A DNA stretch of 64,000 nt from Paramarasmius palmivorus (GCA_037176845.1 JAYKXP010000057.1:288428-352427); one strand, 5' to 3'. Shown: positions 10,739-22,811, counted from the first letter of the stretch. Numbers and translations: made by a program. Notes: generated by a model not told the origin, from the letters alone.

Positions 10739-11023
10739 TCACAGTAGTCGAAGCTGAAAGCTGCTTGATGAGTCGCTTCCTGGGTCGAGCTCTGTTCTTG
10801 CACCTAACTCGCGAGGTGCTATACGTTCAGGAACCAAGTTAGTATAAACGACGTGCAATGGTACAGCAATTGAAGCCACTTTGTGGATGGCTTTCCGAGT
10901 CTTGGTTTGTCCTTGTACCTGACGTGTGTGCTGTTCTGCATTTATAGCTAAAAACTGGAAGGCTAGAGTCAGAAAAATTGAGCGATTTGCTTGATGCATC
11001 ACAGACAGACGGAGAAACTTCAT
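10739..11023 (-). CDS. Possible small secreted protein ORF (~94 aa)
   Basis: The frame starting at the ATG at 11023 begins MKFLRLSVMHQANRSIFL and continues with a hydrophobic stretch ending near NAEQ, which resembles a signal peptide; the rest is hydrophilic. The frame stays open upstream of this ATG. A related stretch at about 41400-41720 is clearly decayed (early stops), so this may be a remnant that is open by chance. No family recognised. Confidence 0.25.
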   Translation of the reverse strand: MKFLRLSVMHQANRSIFLTLAFQFLAINAEQHTRQVQGQTKTRKAIHKVASIAVPLHVVYTNLVPERIAPRELGARTELDPGSDSSSSFQLRLL

Positions 11024-11379
11024 GATGCCACAACTTGAAGTCGTTTTGTGAATCAAGAAAGGGAATGATGGCGGGGCGAGTCTAGACTCGGAGGAAGCTG
11101 CCAGCAAGCTTTGATTCGGAGAATTTGGGGCCTCGTTAGTCAAAGGAAGTTGCAATTGTACGATACGTGTTGATGTACGATAAACCTGGAATTCAGATCA
11201 CTTTGGGCCTCTACAAGAAAGCATCGAGACATACCTGCTACAATGTCTCGCGACGGGGAAGGAACTAATCCGGACCAAGTCCACACTCTGCGAAAGACCT
11301 GGAAGCGAGATAGTCAATCTCGACTCTGACTCTTGAGGCTTCAAACTAGAGCTACATTTGGGATAGCTGCAGGCAAGAC

Positions 11380-13280
11380 GTATCCAGGTCCAAAGGTTGA
11401 CGCTGACTCGAGGGCAGCCGCGAAGAATGGCTATCAGAGGAACTTCAAAATTGGAATCGTCATGCAAACAAAAAAAAAAAAAAACAACTCGACATACCTC
11501 TAAATTTCAAGAAAATGTACATCGTGGATCCTTCTCCAACCAGACATTGAGAGACCACAAAGTGCCGACGCGTATACGTTGGTAGTGCAAGCAAGAGACG
11601 CGTCGAAGATGCCTGCCGCCGTGACGACTTGCTCAACAACTACGACCTCAGTCTCACAACGATACTCAAAAGTCAAGCTTAGAACGCGACAAGGTAACTG
11701 AAAACCGTTTCTTTTACATGTTACTCGCGAACGTAGCGCAGTCGTCCAACTTCACTGATATTTCTTCTCCAGCCCGTTGACCAAGCGACTGCGTATCGTT
11801 CGAGACCAATCCTCCACAAGCCCACACACAGAACGTGCCAAACTCACTCTCAGCCTTCCCAATTGCAGCCTAAGGTCGGATCATTTCCCATTGCCCCCAT
11901 CCCATAGGTCGACTATCAACGTTACAACCTCAGCAACATCGGATCTTTTACCTGCGGGATGTCACTCACGCCTCTCGAGATCGAAGTTCATTGGGCTCGC
12001 GTATCCCAGTTTTGGATCTGCAAAGGGAGGGAAATGCAATGGATGGTGGTGTGTGGTATGGAAGTGCATTTTGGGGGAAGCACAAACCATACAACCACCT
12101 AAAGTCCTACGTTCTTTCATCCACCGCCGACAGCCCTCCAACCGGACATCGAACATCCAGGCCTGAAGATGATCCATCTCTGCACCTTCCTCAACTTTGG
12201 GGATACATGTATGGGATGGACAATCAGTCGTACGACTCTAAATTAATGGCTCTTATCTGGTCAGTCTAGACTCTACCTCTTATCGCCGCCAAGGTTCCAA
12301 TACTGACGCTCATATTAGGGTCTCGTTCTCAACTTACAATCGTCGAAACGCGGCATAGAACATCTTTGTTCCTTTTACGCGCTACAGACCCAATACCCTG
12401 CCATTCATCACTGGTGTGACGACCAACCCATATCGTTGGCTGTGCTCCTCCTCTCGGCCCAACTTACCACTATGAACCACTTCCTCACACAAGCCTACCA
12501 CACCTCTGTTTACTATCCCAGCGTTAAAGCTGATATGCTGCATATCTCGCAGCACAACAAGCTCTTTTTCGACCCGAGTAACGTGGAATACTAGGCGGCA
12601 ACGAGTCCAAAGGATCCGGAATCTTAGGTTGTTGGTACTGAAGCTCGAAGTAAGCTAACCCATACATCGTCGTATCACGATACTGAACCCCAGTTCTATA
12701 GATGTACCCCGAACTTCTTCCTCCCACTGTTTTGTGCCTGTATATAAGGAGGCTGCCCCGATGTTCTCGCATTCTATAGCCTAAGCGTCCTGATGTAGGT
12801 ATATCAGGCTCGCTGTTGTACAAAGTTCGTGTCCTTTGCTTATATTTTCATTCTTGTAGACGCTGACTTGTCTGGCCAGTCTACGCGGGTGTTCTATCAG
12901 TTCCAATCTATACACCCCCTCTACTGCCCCTCGAACCTTCAAGTACCAAGTTCCTATACCGCGCTAACAAAGTCGAATCGTTACCCGAAGCATTTTGGGG
13001 TACCTGCATTCAACTCGACGCCCCCGAAGACTTTGCTACCATCTAGCACGCTCCCACACAGGCTCGTCCACAGAAAGCTCGGAATGCTGTCGAACACAAT
13101 ACAACATCCATAGGTGACTCAAGTTTCAGCCTTCAGGCCTCAGGATTCGCGATTAATGTCGATGAGGAGAAAAGAGCTAACGCGGTGATGGCTAGATGCG
13201 CAGTAATGTGTTAATTACTGTGTATGTTCAACCTCGATGCTACTTGCAACGCCTCGTTGACGTATTATCTTTCTAGACGT
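11380..13280 (+). pseudogene. Family B copy B1 (decayed)
   Basis: Three family B introns are conserved: 11694-11772 (after the exon end AGAACGCGACAAG), 12260-12318 (GTCAGT to TTAG, with a TACTGAC branch-like site) and 12650-12701 (GTAAGC to CTATAG). The exon 12319-12649 reads well until a stop at about 12592, with landmarks YALQTQYPAI, CDDQPISLAVLLLSAQ and FLTQAYHTSVYYPSV. The LAVLLLSAQL part is hydrophobic and could be membrane-embedded. The premature stop and the broken last exon indicate a pseudogene. The first part (11492-11971) is nearly identical to B6. Family function is unknown. Confidence 0.5.
11492..11971 (+). repeat. 480-bp near-identical block, copy 1
   Basis: Read by eye, this block matches 41958-42437 with a single mismatch (gagaCcaatcc versus gagaTcaatcc near 11802). 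Flanking sequence of the same paralogous units shows many differences, including a poly-A expansion (11469-11484) just to the left of this copy. Confidence 0.8.
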
Positions 13281-13289
13281 TTCCTTTTT

Positions 13290-14356
13290 CTTACTTCTGG
13301 TCTTGGGTTTGGGAAGTTCTGGAATAGGGCACTGTGTTATCGGTATTGACGTTGTACACGTAGATAATGACTCGAGACGTCTAATTAACCTATGGCATCC
13401 TTAAGAACTTCACAGTCCGGTTTTACCTTTGAATAGACGACCTTCCATGAAGGGCGAATCAGCGTTGAGTGCTAACTAGATGGATTCAAGGAACGTACCG
13501 TCATTTCCAAGTTCTTCAGATTGGGTAGTAGCAACAGCGAGTATCGGTAGTATCGGGCCTAGAGTCTCGAATGATTAGTCAAATGGAGACAAAAAGAAAA
13601 AGAAACGTTCATTCGATTAGTTGAACACGTCTGGCTTCCGCAGAAGTATCTCGTGCGGTATGCAGCTTCTTGAGTGTAGCGGGGAGGTGAGCTGGAGATG
13701 GAGATGGACGGTAGGAGGCACCGGGAGCAAGTGTGGTTTTGCCTTGCGTTGGGGATATTGAACGCTAGGAGCGTTGAGGTGAGATAGCGGGGATTCAAGA
13801 CGTCGGAGATGGGTTTCGGGGGTGAGACGCCCTCTGCATTGTGGCAGGGAGGCGTTCTCTTCTTGATGAGGACGACATACGTTGGGGGTGGTCATGTTCA
13901 GGATTCTGGTGCATGGGATGTTGCAAAAGGTCGATGGAGTTTGCAGCTTTGGGGGTCTTTAGTACGAACAGAAGGACGGAAGGATGGTTGTGAGTCTGGC
14001 TGTATGTTGGGAGTTGTAGCATAGTTGGAATTGCAGATGGTGCTGTTGAAATCGAAGATCGCGAGGTGCCAGAAACGCCATTAAACTATTGAGTGTTGAA
14101 AATGGTGGATCCCAAAGGGAAAGGCGAGAAGATGAGTGTCGGCGGTGCAAGGAACGGCTAAAGTTATTGGCCTTTGAACAACTTGAGAAGCTGGAATTGA
14201 CGTGGATGCTGGGCATCGATCCAACAAGCTTAAGGGGGTCTGGAGAACAGTCAGGTTTTCGGGAAGATTGGAGACTGTAAGGATTTGCAATGAGAAATAA
14301 AGTGATATTCGAGACGTACCATAGAGAATCACGATGATTCGCGTCGCTGGTGCCAT
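13290..14356 (-). pseudogene. Family C copy C1 (decayed)
   Basis: A family C first exon starts at the ATG at 14356 (MAPATRIIVILYG) with a minus-strand intron 14319-14275 (GTACGT to TTACAG). The next exon begins VSNLPENLTVLQ. Further 3' the copy carries the Pro/Ser-rich exon (landmarks PHQEENASLPQ, SHLNAP) and the terminal exon region near 13450-13560. Stops interrupt the later exons. It converges on B1. The same first exon and intron recur at 26925 and about 44856, which supports minus-strand coding for the family. Confidence 0.5.
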
Positions 14357-14359
14357 GTT

Positions 14360-15920
14360 AGTAGACCAAAAGGGCGCGAGCCTGGTGGTCAGAAAGAAAG
14401 AGCCGCGTCGGAGTTATCGGCGAAACACCTTGACTTATACCTTCGAGGTCTTTTGGTCTCCTATGCTCCCTGGTTTCTTACCGTCTTCTTTTGAAGTATT
14501 GGCACTATATTCGAACGCTATAGAATATGGTACGTACGGTTTACAAGGCTCATCAATGCAGCATTGACTCAAAAGCTTCAGCAACAGGAAGAACACTTGG
14601 GGACAACGACAAACGCCCTACACAAAATCCAACACCAACAACCTGCCGACGAAACATTCGAGTTCGTATCATACATTCCCTTCTCCTGTTCTATCTGCTA
14701 ATCGACTTTAAACGTTTGAACAGCTGACACCTCCGAATACCGTTTTCGCCAACGCAGTCGTTCCCAGGTCCTTACCCCCACTCCTCACCCAGGCTACCCT
14801 TGGTCTCCCTCTCAACCCATACACCTCGCATACTACTCTCCCTCGTCACCACTAGCAACACACACCTTACACCACCGTACCCTGCAGCGGCCTACAGCCT
14901 TTGCGCCTAACCAAGTGCCTCGGTCAAGACGTGTTTCGTGGAACACTACGCGCCAGCTGATAGTCAGCTGATAGTGATAGAGATGGGAATTATCTTTGAG
15001 GAATATCTGCTGGCGCTGAGCTACCAATGACGCGCTGTTGCAGTACGGGAAATGACTCAAATTGGAGGCATACTATTTCGCAGGCCGGCGAAAGAAAATG
15101 CCCTCGATGGATTTGTGAAGCTGTATTGTGGGCGGAGAGTCTTGACGAGCGATAGTTTTCCCAAAACGACACATTCAAATCCTTGTTCCATGGTAGTCGT
15201 GCTTCCTACCAGGGGCCGATAAAAGACATGGTACGTAGTTGAACTGACCCTGTTCATTGGTTTCTTTGAACTGAGGGACTGTACCACAGGTGCTTGAGCT
15301 GAAGTTTCTTGTATCTGGAAGATCATGATGTCCGGGAATCACCTCGATGATCACACCTTTCCTTTCCCGTCAGTACACACAAAAATTCAACGCTTTCAGC
15401 TGGCCCATAGTCGCGCTCAGTCGACGAATGCTCTGCATTCCATCTCGGACTAGGTTTCCCCCGGAGCGGCGAGACACGGATTGTGACGTTTAGTTTAGGC
15501 AAATATCGAATCCTCAACGAGTCATAGAGTGGCCACTATTCTCAGTGCCACTCTACATCGAGGATGCTGCGTTAGCAGTCTTCACCAGCCTCATTTTTCC
15601 TCGATCGGCGCTTCTACTTTTGCCGGGAGGCTCAGCTCGACATCCAAACGTTGCGTCAGTCGCCCGTTCACGACTCTTCCCAGACCAGAGATGGAATGCC
15701 GGTTTGCGACAAAGACAGCTTGGCATTCTGGTTCTCCGGTAAACCAGTCATTCCTTGACTATTCTCACCTCAGTATATTCGCCAATATTCCCTCGGCATT
15801 CTAAAACCATCATCGCATTCTCCGACCTCCGACCTCAGTACCATCTTGCAGAAGATAGCCAGGCTCGTACACCGAAGCTACTGATAGCTCTTGTCGAGAT
15901 TCGGAGGTATATAGCCCAAC
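14360..15920. other. Duplicated non-coding or decayed segment (copy 1)
   Basis: Related to 44860-46450. Shared landmarks include the 'cgtgtttcgtggaacac' stretch (about 14930) and 'ctacatcgaggatgctgcg' (about 15550). No frame is consistently open in both copies, so I call no gene. Confidence 0.4.
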
Positions 15921-17520
15921 GATGCTACGGCCAATGCTAGAACGCAAGAAGGTATGCAGCATCTTTTCCTATATCCCACTCGTAAAACTTACGCATTCTC
16001 CCAAGTTCAACGACATTCCTTCTGTCAATCCTTCCACCGACCAATCTTCAAAACCACACCTCCGCAAACCCCGCACAGAACGCGCCATTCACCCAACCTC
16101 AGCCTTCCCAATCTAGGGTTGAATCATGTTTCGTTGTACTCGTCCTATCGGTCGACTAGTAGCAATGTTACAATCCCGGCAGCACGCAAACTCTTACCTG
16201 CAAGATTGACTTGAACCGCACTCACATACAAGTCGAGATTCATCACGTTCACGTATCCAGAGGTTGGATCTGCAAAGGGGAAAATGAAATGGGATGTGGT
16301 GTGTAGGCTGGGAGTGCGTTTTTGGGCACAATGTACACAACTGTTTGGACCCCTGCGTTAGGTCTGACAGTCGAAAACTCCCACTCTGGCCATCCTTTCC
16401 TTACTATTGGGCATTGGACATCGAACATCGAGCCCTGAAGATGATTCATCTCCGCACCTTACTCAGCTTCGGGGAGAAATGCATGGGATAGACAAGCAGT
16501 GCGGCTGTCATTTTCAGTCGTACGACTCCAACGGTTTCTATTCGGTGAGTCCAAACGCTACCTCTTATCGCGTTCGAAGTCTCAATACTGATGCTCATAT
16601 TAGTCTTATCGATAATCGATTATCCTCAACCAACAATTGTCGAAACGCGGCGTAGAACGCCTTCGCTTCTGTTACGCACCACAGGTCCAACACCTCCGCC
16701 ATTCAACACCAGTGTGACGACCAACCTATCACATCCTTGGTGTCGCTCCTCCTCTCGGCTCGCATACCATCACTCAGATCAGCAAGTATTTCTTCGCACA
16801 ACATCCCAGTCTACTACCCCAGCGCTAGAGTCGATATGCCGCGTTCCTTGTAACATGAGCAACGCGGAACAGGCAGCCGTGGGTCCAGAGGAATCCTGGG
16901 CTACTGACTTGGGTATTGGAGCTCTAGGTAAGCTGACCCGTCCATCATTCATACCTTGACACTGAACGCGATCTCTACAGACACATCCCCTGAACACGCC
17001 ATCGAACTCCACCACTTTATCACCCATTCCCACCATAGGTTCCATTACGGACAGCCTAAGCATTCTGATGTGGGTGTATTGGATGTCGGGGTCGTCGTTC
17101 GGCTTGTTTTCTCGCTCATCAACGCATTTAGCAATGGCGCTAGGTCTCTACGCGTCAAAAGTGACAGTGTTTTAACGTATACGCCACTTCCGCTGCCCGT
17201 TAAAGCTCTAGCTTGACCTGATCCTCCCCGCAACCGAATATATAGTTACCCAAGACATCCGAAGTACCTCAAAGCACAAGCGGAGAAGCCAAATCATCGT
17301 ACGCCCATCGAGGATCTTGTTCTACCATCGTCTCGTAATCGGTTCATCCAGCTTTCCTCTTGGCCATGATACAACACTCATAGATCACTTCATGAAACTA
17401 TGGTTGTCATCCACGATCAACGTCGACCTGAGGAGGATAGTTAGGGGAAGAAAAGACTTGGATAGAGGTCCTACATCTAGTGTAAGTTGGGCTTTGACGC
17501 AATGCATTTCTGATGCATAG
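15921..17520 (+). pseudogene. Family B copy B2 (decayed)
   Basis: Family B introns at 15952-16005, 16545-16603 and 16928-16980, all GT-AG on the plus strand. Exon landmarks are IQHQCDDQPITSLVSLLLSA and, after the third intron, a DTSPEHA start and a late STINVDLRR segment near 17430 that matches the family's C-terminal motif. Frame changes and stops lie between these (for example near 16655). Confidence 0.5.
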
Positions 17521-17539
17521 TGTTTCTAGACTAAGGCAA

Positions 17540-18491
17540 GCTTGGGCATTCTGATCAAAGGCGCTGTATTGGCATCGATGTTGTACAGTTGAACTCTACA
17601 TAGTTAATGACATTCATTGTTTGAAGGTATAGCCATGTTCGGAATCCTATTTGTACATCCAACCCCTCGGGTGACAGCCGAAGTTTCATAGAAGAGGATT
17701 CAGTGCCCAGTGCCAGTGCGAAGCAGAACTTGGATTTAGAGGACATACCATAGACAATTTTGACTGCTTTCCGAGTTCTTCGTTGAGATAATCGCGTAGT
17801 ACAAACAGCGAGTATCAGTAGTGTTGGGCCTAGGGTCTTGAATGATCAGCTGAACGCAGACGAAAAGAAGAAAAAGAAAACGCTCAGTCAATGCTTAATC
17901 ATTCACATGTAGTCCGTTTTCGATACGAGTTTTTAATAGGCAGAGTGGCCATGATATCCACCTGCGGGAGGGATCTTCTTTGAGTGTAAAAGGAGGTGGA
18001 CTAGAGGAGCTAACGGACCAGCAGGAGGTGCTGGGAGCAGGCGCGGTATTGGGGATGTTGAAGGCTAGTGGTAGTATCGAGACGGGACAGCAGTTGTTCA
18101 AGTCAAAAGGTCGGAGGAGCCCAGTGTCGGGAATGTGTCGCTTTCTTCATTGCGGCAGGAAGGTGTTCTTTTTAGTGAGGATGTCCGAGTCATATTGATG
18201 TGGTTGTCCTCAGGATTCTGGGCCCTGGCGCAGGGATGTTGGAAAAGGTCGATGGAGTTAGCGGCTCGGGAGGTCTTGCATAGTTTTTGAGGACGAAGGA
18301 GTGGCCTGGAGTTGAGCTGAATGTTGGGAAATATAGGACCGGTGGGAGTATCGAAGGTGCTGTTTGGATCAGCGGATAAGGAGAGAGCGAAGACTATGGA
18401 AGCGTGTCGTCCCAGTGACTCTTTGAACAAGGTCATGTTATAGAAACTAAAGCCGACAGAAGAAGAGAACCGTGTTGGAAGTACTAGTAGA
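17540..18491 (-). pseudogene. Family C copy C2, 5' flank split by hAT-like insertion
   Basis: Minus-strand family C landmarks: FPNIQLNSRPLLRPQKL and AANSIDLFQHPC exon (about 18380-18220), the GTGAGCG-like donor and CCTAG acceptor near 17900-17830, and the exon ending VKIVYG before a GTATGTCC donor near 17755. Stops occur within the Pro/Ser-rich exon. The 5' flank is interrupted at 18492 by the transposable element; sequence on the other side (20137 onward) continues the paralogous upstream region. Confidence 0.5.
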
Positions 18492-18499
18492 CGCAGCGC
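18492..18499. repeat. Target-site duplication, left (8 bp)
   Basis: ACGCAGCG directly abuts the left inverted repeat and is repeated at 20129-20136. Eight base pairs is the usual hAT duplication length. Confidence 0.8.
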
Positions 18500-18574
18500 A
18501 GGGGGCTGCCAGCCGAGCAAGCGCTGAAATCAACAGGTCCTGATGGGTCCCAAAAAATTTCCTTTTTTGAAGCG
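18500..18574 (+). repeat. Left terminal inverted repeat
   Basis: Matches the reverse complement of 20054-20128 with few differences, including the AAAAAATTTCCTTTTTT stretch. Confidence 0.8.
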
Positions 18575-18993
18575 TGACCTCTCCGTGACACAGCGTTATC
18601 ATGCTCATCATGATAAGACTGATTTGGACCTTCTACCACCATGAACCTTGGAACACCAGCGTCATCTCTCTTGTACTCTCGCTGGAGTAGATTCGTGGTA
18701 CTCTGCGTTTGTGCCAATGTAATGATAAGGTGTGTAAAATAGGCTGTAAGTGGATAGATAGTATTGTTGACTCTTTTGTATGGACAATCTGGTAGATTGT
18801 AATGTGTATATCGCAGCCTAACCAATTCAGTCTACCATTGAGATTTTGCAATGGCGTTCGAAATGACTCACGGTAGATCTCTCAAGACATACATCAAGCG
18901 TTTTATTCCTCCGACTTCTGGTCGCTATCTTGCTCACTGTCGAAGTTGCACACTCACCACTGACACTCCCATTTTTAGCCAACACCGTTAGTG

Positions 18994-19006
18994 GAAGCTT
19001 ATAAAG
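18994..19006 (+). promoter_or_regulatory. TATA box of element-borne gene
   Basis: GCTTATAAAGGG lies about 85 bp before the ATG at 19085, followed by a pyrimidine-rich stretch (ctctctctccta) as expected for a fungal start region. Confidence 0.5.
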
Positions 19007-19084
19007 GGCATGCTGGCAATGTGAAATATCACTCAGAACCCAGAATCCTCTCTCTCCTAGCTTTTTCTTACTTATTCAACAATA

Positions 19085-19878
19085 ATGCGCACTCACACTT
19101 CGAATTTTAATACGCCCACCGCCGAGATAGTCATTCGGCTTGGTGACGGCAACACCGTTCAAGCCGCATACGATGCAAGCACCAAGAAGTATGTCGTGAC
19201 CTGCGACATATGCGATGGACGGATTACCCTATGCGGCACCAATGTAAACACATTTCTCACACATCGTGGAAGGAATACCTGCCTGAGCAATGCTCAGAGA
19301 CGCGATTGTCGAGCATACCAGATGTCGGACTCGGACACACAGGTATGTTATATTCCTCTAGCATGTTCGCAGGAATTACGAACTTAAGCCAGAATTTTGA
19401 AAGGCGACGAAGGGTGCTAGGAGCCATGATGAAGTACTTCATCTGGCAGTGGGCAGCGATTCAATTCTGAAACCTCCTTTGTCAGAACGACAGTTCCGGA
19501 TTGCACCGTATTGTATCGACGAGCATTCAACATGGAAGCCCAGCATCAGCCTCTTCGTCGGGTACTACACCGTCACTCGGCGACATTGCTATCAGGCTTT
19601 GTGGCCTCAATCTAGCCACGTCAGACGAGCTTGTCACCGCTAATTGTGACCCCAAACACCTCATCAAACGATTCGCGACCTTGCTTCGAAATCAAAGTGG
19701 CCTCCAACAGCTCATGCATCATGGGATGACACGCCACGAGGCTGAGCTTCTGCTTGATCCGGCTGACAAGCAGAATGTGCCGAAAGCTACTCAAGTTATC
19801 CATGAGCTATCCCATCGCATCTCGCTCAGAAATACACCACCGGCCTTATTCAGGAGAAGAGGAACAACACGAAGGTGA
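19085..19878 (+). CDS. Element-borne zinc-finger protein (2 exons, ~216 aa)
   Basis: Exons 19085-19342 and 19486-19878, intron 19343-19485 (GTATGT to TGTCAG), phase 0, frame open throughout. Residues about 40-63 hold C-D-I-C, then H-R-G-R-N-T-C (C-x2-C...H-x5-C), a BED- or C2HC-like zinc-binding arrangement; the surrounding LTHRGRNTC recalls zinc-finger proteins I associate with Agaricomycete mobile DNA. The second exon is helical and hydrophilic (KHLIKRFATLLRNQSGLQQL). A downstream continuation beyond 19878 cannot be excluded. The gene is wholly inside the inverted repeats and is either transposon cargo or a remnant of the element's own DNA-binding protein. Confidence 0.6.
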
Positions 19879-20053
19879 CGGTGACCATTTTAGGTGAACG
19901 AGGCGAACCTATTTTGCAACCCTATCACGCTATGAGAGAACATTATCTTGCATTCTTCGATATCTATCAAGTGAATGTTAGTTGGGTGGAAAGTGGAAGA
20001 TTTCAATTCTAATCCGATAGTAATCCGATCAACTGATATGGCGTAAAGCGTGA

Positions 20054-20128
20054 CACACAAAAAAGGAAATTTTTTGGGACCCATCGAGACCTGTTGATTT
20101 CAGCGCTTGCTCGGCTGGCAGCCCCTCG
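20054..20128 (-). repeat. Right terminal inverted repeat
   Basis: Reverse complement of the left terminus; the right target-site duplication ACGCAGCG follows at 20129-20136. Confidence 0.8.
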
Positions 20129-20136
20129 ACGCAGCG

Positions 20137-21720
20137 GAACGTCCAGACGCGTCGCGACTCGCAGAACCCTTGATCATCAACCACCAACACGCCTGGCATC
20201 CCAACATACCTCTTCTCAATTGGCTCTACAAGATGTCAAGTATGTCAAGCATACAATTATTGAGATAAGGACCGTCTCCGAAAGAAAATAGGTTACCGAG
20301 AACTCATCTGAATGCTGTTGGGCTTGCTCACCGGTCAGTTCAAACTCGTTTTCTATGGGGATTTGAACCAGACTGATCTGTACGGACGCAGGAAGCACAC
20401 AAGATATACCTCGTGTGTCGGAATTCAAGATCTTCCGAAGACTGAAACTCTCAACTAGGTGTGCTTATTCTCTCTTATCGTCCAAATCCCGCTAAATGAC
20501 TTTTCTTGTACCCTAGTGATCAAAATCGACGCGTAAAAATCGGGCTACTCGTACAGGTGTTCAGCGTTTAGTGTTAAGTGTTGGTTAGGAGCCTGTGGGC
20601 CGGGAAAATCATAGTAACGGTGAGTGCCAGAGCCTTTTCCATCTACCTCGTATTCTTATCTATCGAGCCCAGAAGGTCATTCCGAAGTTGGCGCCTCAAG
20701 AACACTGTACGACAAGAAGATTTAGCGAATGGACTCTGAAGTACCGAAGATCCCAACCCCAGAATACGCAGCACAAGTTCGCTCTGCATGCGGTCAAAGA
20801 TATTCGTCGTTTCGCTCAAAATACATGGGTGAGTACTTGCTGACCGCCCTGTCTATAGTCGCTCATGTGCACTTTGATTCTCAGTGTCGCTCAGAGGGCA
20901 TGCGCAGCATCGAATTTCCAGGCTAGAAAACTCGGATGGTACACGGGCACTGGTCAACTCGCTACCGATCGAACAAATAGATGAATATCTGTCTCAACCC
21001 ATCCAGCGTAAAGCTACCGAGAACGAGGTGTAAAGACTCTTAAAGACGTCCCGGGCAGTAACGACACCGAATCGACTCTTGGAAAGTTGAACCCAGGCTT
21101 GAGCAAAGGCCGGGAATAACAAGCATCAGGTAAGTTAATTCTACGCACCTTGAGACTGTTCTCATGGTATTAGGCATACAGGGTATCATTCGACTCCGAC
21201 AACGAATACCGCCGTTATGCCAGTTTTTCCGGCGCAAAGAAACCGAGTTTGATAGATGTAACGAGAATCCCCTGGTATGGTTCAAACCCTTTTCCAGGCA
21301 GCAAGGAGACGATGCTCACAAACTCCAGGATCCTAGAGAGGCGGGGAAAGACCCAGCGGATATGAATTCTGCGTGCCAGATTACGGCGGTTTACCCTAGC
21401 AAAGGCGATCCGAAAGCGTCAGGTGAGTTCGTTTCGCGGATCTTCGAATCATTATCATGATCTTGGATATAGAGAAAATGGTGCAAGTACACCAACAACA
21501 TCAACTCGCAATGCTGGCTCGATAAATCCTAGAAAAGGCCAAGAACTTCTAGGTATCGGTGAATGGAACACGGTTGATGAACTCTGGAAATTTTGATCAG
21601 CTAAAGCTGCGTCAAATAGAGAAGGGGACGCTCAGGCTGAAACCGGTTTGGAGACCAGGTTGGGGGCGTCAATTCAACTCTGACGCATGACGTCTGGGCT
21701 TCTAGGCTGGATTCACTTTC
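20137..21720 (+). pseudogene. Family E / A-tail relic (E1)
   Basis: Paralogous to 29700-31250 and 54420-55390. It starts with a conserved upstream block (AGACGCGTCGCGA), then decayed exons around 20690-21020. At 21120-21171 is an intron whose flanks match the exon 10-11 junction of A2 (GTAAGTT donor, TACAG acceptor followed by GG-ATCATTC). Tail-like open sequence runs 21164-21460. Stops and frame shifts prevent a complete model. It looks like a family A derivative with a lost or replaced core. Confidence 0.4.
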
Positions 21721-21749
21721 GTACGCGTCTTAGGGTTCAGGCAGACGAG

Positions 21750-22750
21750 CGTGGTTTCAAGTAGGACACTTTATTATTGATGGCTACCAATACCGATATC
21801 GTACAATGCTTTGGGTGCTTCTCGAGAGGTATATATAATCTTACTAACTTGCGATCAATGACATTCACTACATAGGCATGTTTGGAGTACAGTGTACGCG
21901 TACTATCCAATTGCTCAAGTCCTAGCCTCGATCCTCTACTTCTGGAATAGTAACATTGAAAAAACGAGATTCTAGAGCTCGAGTTAGCGCTAGCACTAGC
22001 TATGAGGAAGATGGATTGGAATGGCATACCTTGAAAACAGCGGGAAAGCTTGTACTTCCTTCAGGTCAATATCGATCTCTGTCAAATGCAGAGTAAAGAT
22101 GTGAGCAACTTGGAGAATGAAAAGGCCCATTCACCCAGCTGTTTTCGACGTGATAACGAACATATACCAGTACTTCGGAAGCGAGCGCCTTTAGACCATT
22201 GGTTATTGAACAATGAAGAAGGTGAGGACGTCCTAGATATATAGAAACTTGTTTTTGGGTCCCGTGGTTGAATATCGGATGGGCTGGAGTGGTGAAACGT
22301 TTGGTATTCGACGACGCGTGTAGGTGTCGGACCTGGAGCGTGTATGTTCTTGATTTTGTTGGAGCTCTTGTTATGACAGTAAACCCAGCGTACAATGCTT
22401 GCGGACGGGCGCAGGTATTGGAATTCCAGGCGGAGGTTGAAGAGGTGTGATACGGGATGGCTTTTGATAATTGAATATCGAGGTTTTTCGTACGGGCGAC
22501 AGCAGATGTTGGAGCCAAGATCTTTGGAGTAGAATTGTTGGTGTAGGTGGATTCAGAGATAGTGTTCGAGAAGGGTGAATGAAATATGCGGTGGAGAAGC
22601 TAGGAAGGCTGAAGAGAATAACACTAAAAGACGGCGGAATGCTCGAGCCAAGCTGTAAATTGAGGACTATGGGGTAGTTGGAATTGCGGTTATGGTCCCA
22701 GCGAAAACTGTCAAGGAAACGCGTCAGTAAGATAAATCCGCGCATAAGAA
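21750..22750 (-). pseudogene. Family C relic, divergent to A2
   Basis: 3' landmarks match other C copies (TTTATTATTGATGG...CGATATCGTACAATG; compare 35830). The 5' part is Pro/Ser-rich, with open stretches 22371-22745 and 22066-22518 in different frames. It lies head-to-head with A2, repeating the C0-A1 and C5-A3 arrangement. Confidence 0.45.
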
Positions 22751-22805
22751 CTGAGGGAAGAGAATTGCGTTGGATGGAAGTGGCGGTTAGACAGAGCGTC
22801 CTCAG

Positions 22806-22811
22806 ACGCGT
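22806..22811. promoter_or_regulatory. ACGCGT (MCB-like) box upstream of A2
   Basis: Part of CTCAGACGCGTCGCGG, 187 bp before the A2 start. The same context occurs near 20150, 29710 and 54410. Confidence 0.35.

Larger units (their letters stand above)
18500..20128. mobile_element. hAT-like DNA element, non-autonomous, 1629 bp
   Basis: The termini are inverted repeats of about 75 bp: 18500-18574 and the reverse complement of about 20054-20128. Left begins CAGGGGGCTGCCAGCCGAG, right (reverse complement) CGAGGGGCTGCCAGCCGAG, and both contain GGGTCCCAAAAAATTTCC. An 8-bp duplication (ACGCAGCG) flanks it. The paralogous site near 54390 lacks the element, giving an empty-site comparison. Inside is a TATA-bearing, two-exon zinc-finger gene but no recognisable hAT transposase, so mobility would depend on an element elsewhere. 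hAT assignment rests on duplication length and the CAGGG-type terminus. Confidence 0.8.

Noticed and set aside
12000..14000. Lipopeptide mating-pheromone genes (small repeated ORFs)
   Set aside because: I looked for short ORFs ending in a CaaX box among the reiterated copies and saw none.
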